Position numbers and translations under genes: made by a program | Assembly: GCA_903828455.1 (NCBI GenBank) | Contig: CAIKMJ010000014.1 | Location: 1-64,000 of the forward strand | DNA: 64,000 bases | Source: an uncultured Acidobacteriia bacterium | GTDB lineage: Bacteria > Acidobacteriota > Terriglobia > Bryobacterales > Bryobacteraceae | Reading direction: 5' to 3' | Notes under the pieces: model-generated | Seen by the model: only the letters and a program-made list of their open reading frames with translations | Databases searched by the model: none | What the model was told of the DNA's origin: nothing | Shown: piece after piece, positions 62,746-64,000 of the stretch | Position numbering within the stretch: position 1 is the stretch's first letter | Layout of the letters: each line of letters starts with the position of its first letter

Positions 62746-64000
62746 TCAGGTGAGTTCGGCGCGGATGACGGCGGCGATGCGGTCGGCCCAGTGGCGGACG
62801 TCGGCTTCGTTGAGCGCTTCGACCATGACGCGGGCGAGGGGTTCGGTGCCGGAGAAGCGGACGAGGACGCGGCCGGAGCCATCGAGGGCCTTTTCGCAGG
62901 CGGCGATTTCGTGGCGGACGGCGGGGAGTTGGTCGAGCGGGCGGCGCTCTTTGACGCGCACGTTGACGAGGAGCTGGGGGTAGACGACGAGGTCGCTGGC
63001 GAGCTGGTCGAGCGTGGCGTTGTTGCGGGCGCAAGTCTCCATGAGGCGGAGCGCGGTGAGCATGCCGTCGCCGGTGGTGGCGAATTCGCGGAAGATGACG
63101 TGGCCGGACTGTTCGCCGCCGAGGGCGGCGCCGCGGCGGAGCATTTCTTCGAGAACATACTTATCGCCGACGGGGGTGCGGGGCATGGCGATGCCGTCGC
63201 GGGCCAGTGCTTTTTCGAGGCCGAGGTTGGACATGACGGTGGAGATGATGACGTTGCCGGGCAGGTGGCCGTCGGCCTTGAGCTGGCGGCCGGCGATGAG
63301 CATGCAGGCGTCGCCGTCGATGAGGCGGCCGGAGGGGGCGATGAACATGGCGCGGTCGGCGTCGCCGTCGAAGGCGACACCGGCGTCGGCGCCGAGTTCG
63401 AGGACTTTGGAGCGGAGGGATTCGACGTGGAGGGCGCCGCAGTGGAGGTTGATGTTGCGGCCGTCGGGCTGGTTGTGGATGGCGACGACGTCGGCACCGG
63501 CGCGGCGGAAGAGTTCGGGGGCGAGGGCGGAGGCGGCGCCGTTGCCGCAATCGAGGACGATCTTCATGGCGCAATCCTCTTTGACGAGGCGCGTGTGGAG
63601 GGTGGAGAGGAGGAACTCGATGTAGGGTTCGGCGTCCCAATCGACGTCGAGCAGGACGGGCTGGCGTTCGGCCTGGGTGTCGGGGAGGATGCGGAAGATT
63701 TCTTCCTCGACTTCGTGCTCCTCGTCATCGGGGAGTTTGTAGCCGGTGCGGGCGAAGACTTTGATGCCGTTATCGGAAAAGGGGTTGTGGGAGGCGGAGA
63801 TCATGACGCCGGCGGAGAAGCTGCCGGTGCGGGCGAGGTAGGCGACGCCGGGGGTGGTGACGATGCCGGCAAAGCGGACGCTGACGCCGGCGCGGGCGAG
63901 GCCGTGGGCGAGCGTGGCGGCGATGGCGGGGCCGGATTCGCGGGTGTCCATGCCGATGAGGACGGGGAGTTTGGAGAGGCCGCGACGGACGAGGTCGTTG
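62746..64000 (-). CDS. glmM: Phosphoglucosamine mutase (5' end outside window)
   Basis: The gene runs off the right edge; the frame is open to 64000, so the ATG at 63951 is internal. Visible are SASHNPFSDNGIK (the phosphorylated Ser loop), the metal loop DGDADR, GEQSGH and the phosphate-binding RFSGTEPLARV. These are the four signature sites of the alpha-phosphohexomutases, and DGDADR and the order suit GlmM, which makes glucosamine-1-phosphate for cell-wall synthesis. The C-terminus is complete. Confidence 0.92.
   Translation of the reverse strand, partial: NDLVRRGLSKLPVLIGMDTRESGPAIAATLAHGLARAGVSVRFAGIVTTPGVAYLARTGSFSAGVMISASHNPFSDNGIKVFARTGYKLPDDEEHEVEEEIFRILPDTQAERQPVLLDVDWDAEPYIEFLLSTLHTRLVKEDCAMKIVLDCGNGAASALAPELFRRAGADVVAIHNQPDGRNINLHCGALHVESLRSKVLELGADAGVAFDGDADRAMFIAPSGRLIDGDACMLIAGRQLKADGHLPGNVIISTVMSNLGLEKALARDGIAMPRTPVGDKYVLEEMLRRGAALGGEQSGHVIFREFATTGDGMLTALRLMETCARNNATLDQLASDLVVYPQLLVNVRVKERRPLDQLPAVRHEIAACEKALDGSGRVLVRFSGTEPLARVMVEALNEADVRHWADRIAAVIRAELT

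Overview
The window is a GC-rich, gene-dense bacterial chromosome segment, most likely from an Acidobacteriota member of the Solibacter/Bryobacter type. The grounds are the GC content, a secreted von Willebrand-related protein, PEGA-tailed Ser/Thr kinase, GlnRS beside GltX, MdtABC-type pump, lipoprotein-linked haem A genes, and gene order. No sequence search was possible, so this placement is inference. I see no phage, transposase, CRISPR array, rRNA or tRNA. The content is mostly housekeeping.

Layout. 1-5.3 kb: end of an unknown gene, then rRNA methyltransferase and AI-2E-type permease (leftward), and ruvX, mltG, an unknown gene and a DedA-like gene (rightward). 5.4-11.8 kb: gltX, glnS, a carbamoyltransferase and murJ. 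11.8-15.4 kb: a leftward cytochrome-oxidase assembly operon (copper-site lipoprotein, ctaA, ctaB, sco, DUF420). 15.5-16.5 kb: a PilZ-DnaJ fusion. 16.6-26.3 kb: a four-gene RND efflux operon with two pump subunits. 26.3-29.3 kb: aldo/keto reductase, isocitrate dehydrogenase-like gene and small proteins. 29.4-34.0 kb: rpmH-rnpA-yidD-yidC-khpB-mnmE. 34.2-39.3 kb: a LuxR-type regulator, aroC, def, fmt, argJ and an unknown gene. 39.3-42.7 kb: leftward oxidoreductase-deacetylase-ACP-FabF operon. 42.8-49.5 kb: secreted enzymes, a thioesterase, a MoaD-MoaE fusion and a VWA protein. 49.5-54.6 kb: an Sm-like protein, an inositol phosphatase and a nucleoside salvage set (phosphorylases, CNT transporter, cytidine deaminase). 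54.6-64 kb: a frameshifted ribBA, a hisN-like phosphatase, a signalling group (TPR protein, degenerate receiver, PEGA kinase), a YheT-like hydrolase, a GAF-GAF-ANTAR regulator, a G-rich repeat tract and glmM, which runs off the right end.

Three themes cut across the window. First, short tandem duplications (14-30 bp units) sit at or just after stop codons at several unrelated genes, and some units carry the stop codon itself. Second, a TAnnnT -10 hexamer lies 6-9 nt before the start codon of about nine genes, which suggests leaderless transcripts. Third, several proteins have unusual architecture: PilZ-J, fused MoaD-MoaE, RibBA with a frameshift and a degraded cyclohydrolase domain, and rnpA with no ATG/GTG/TTG start.
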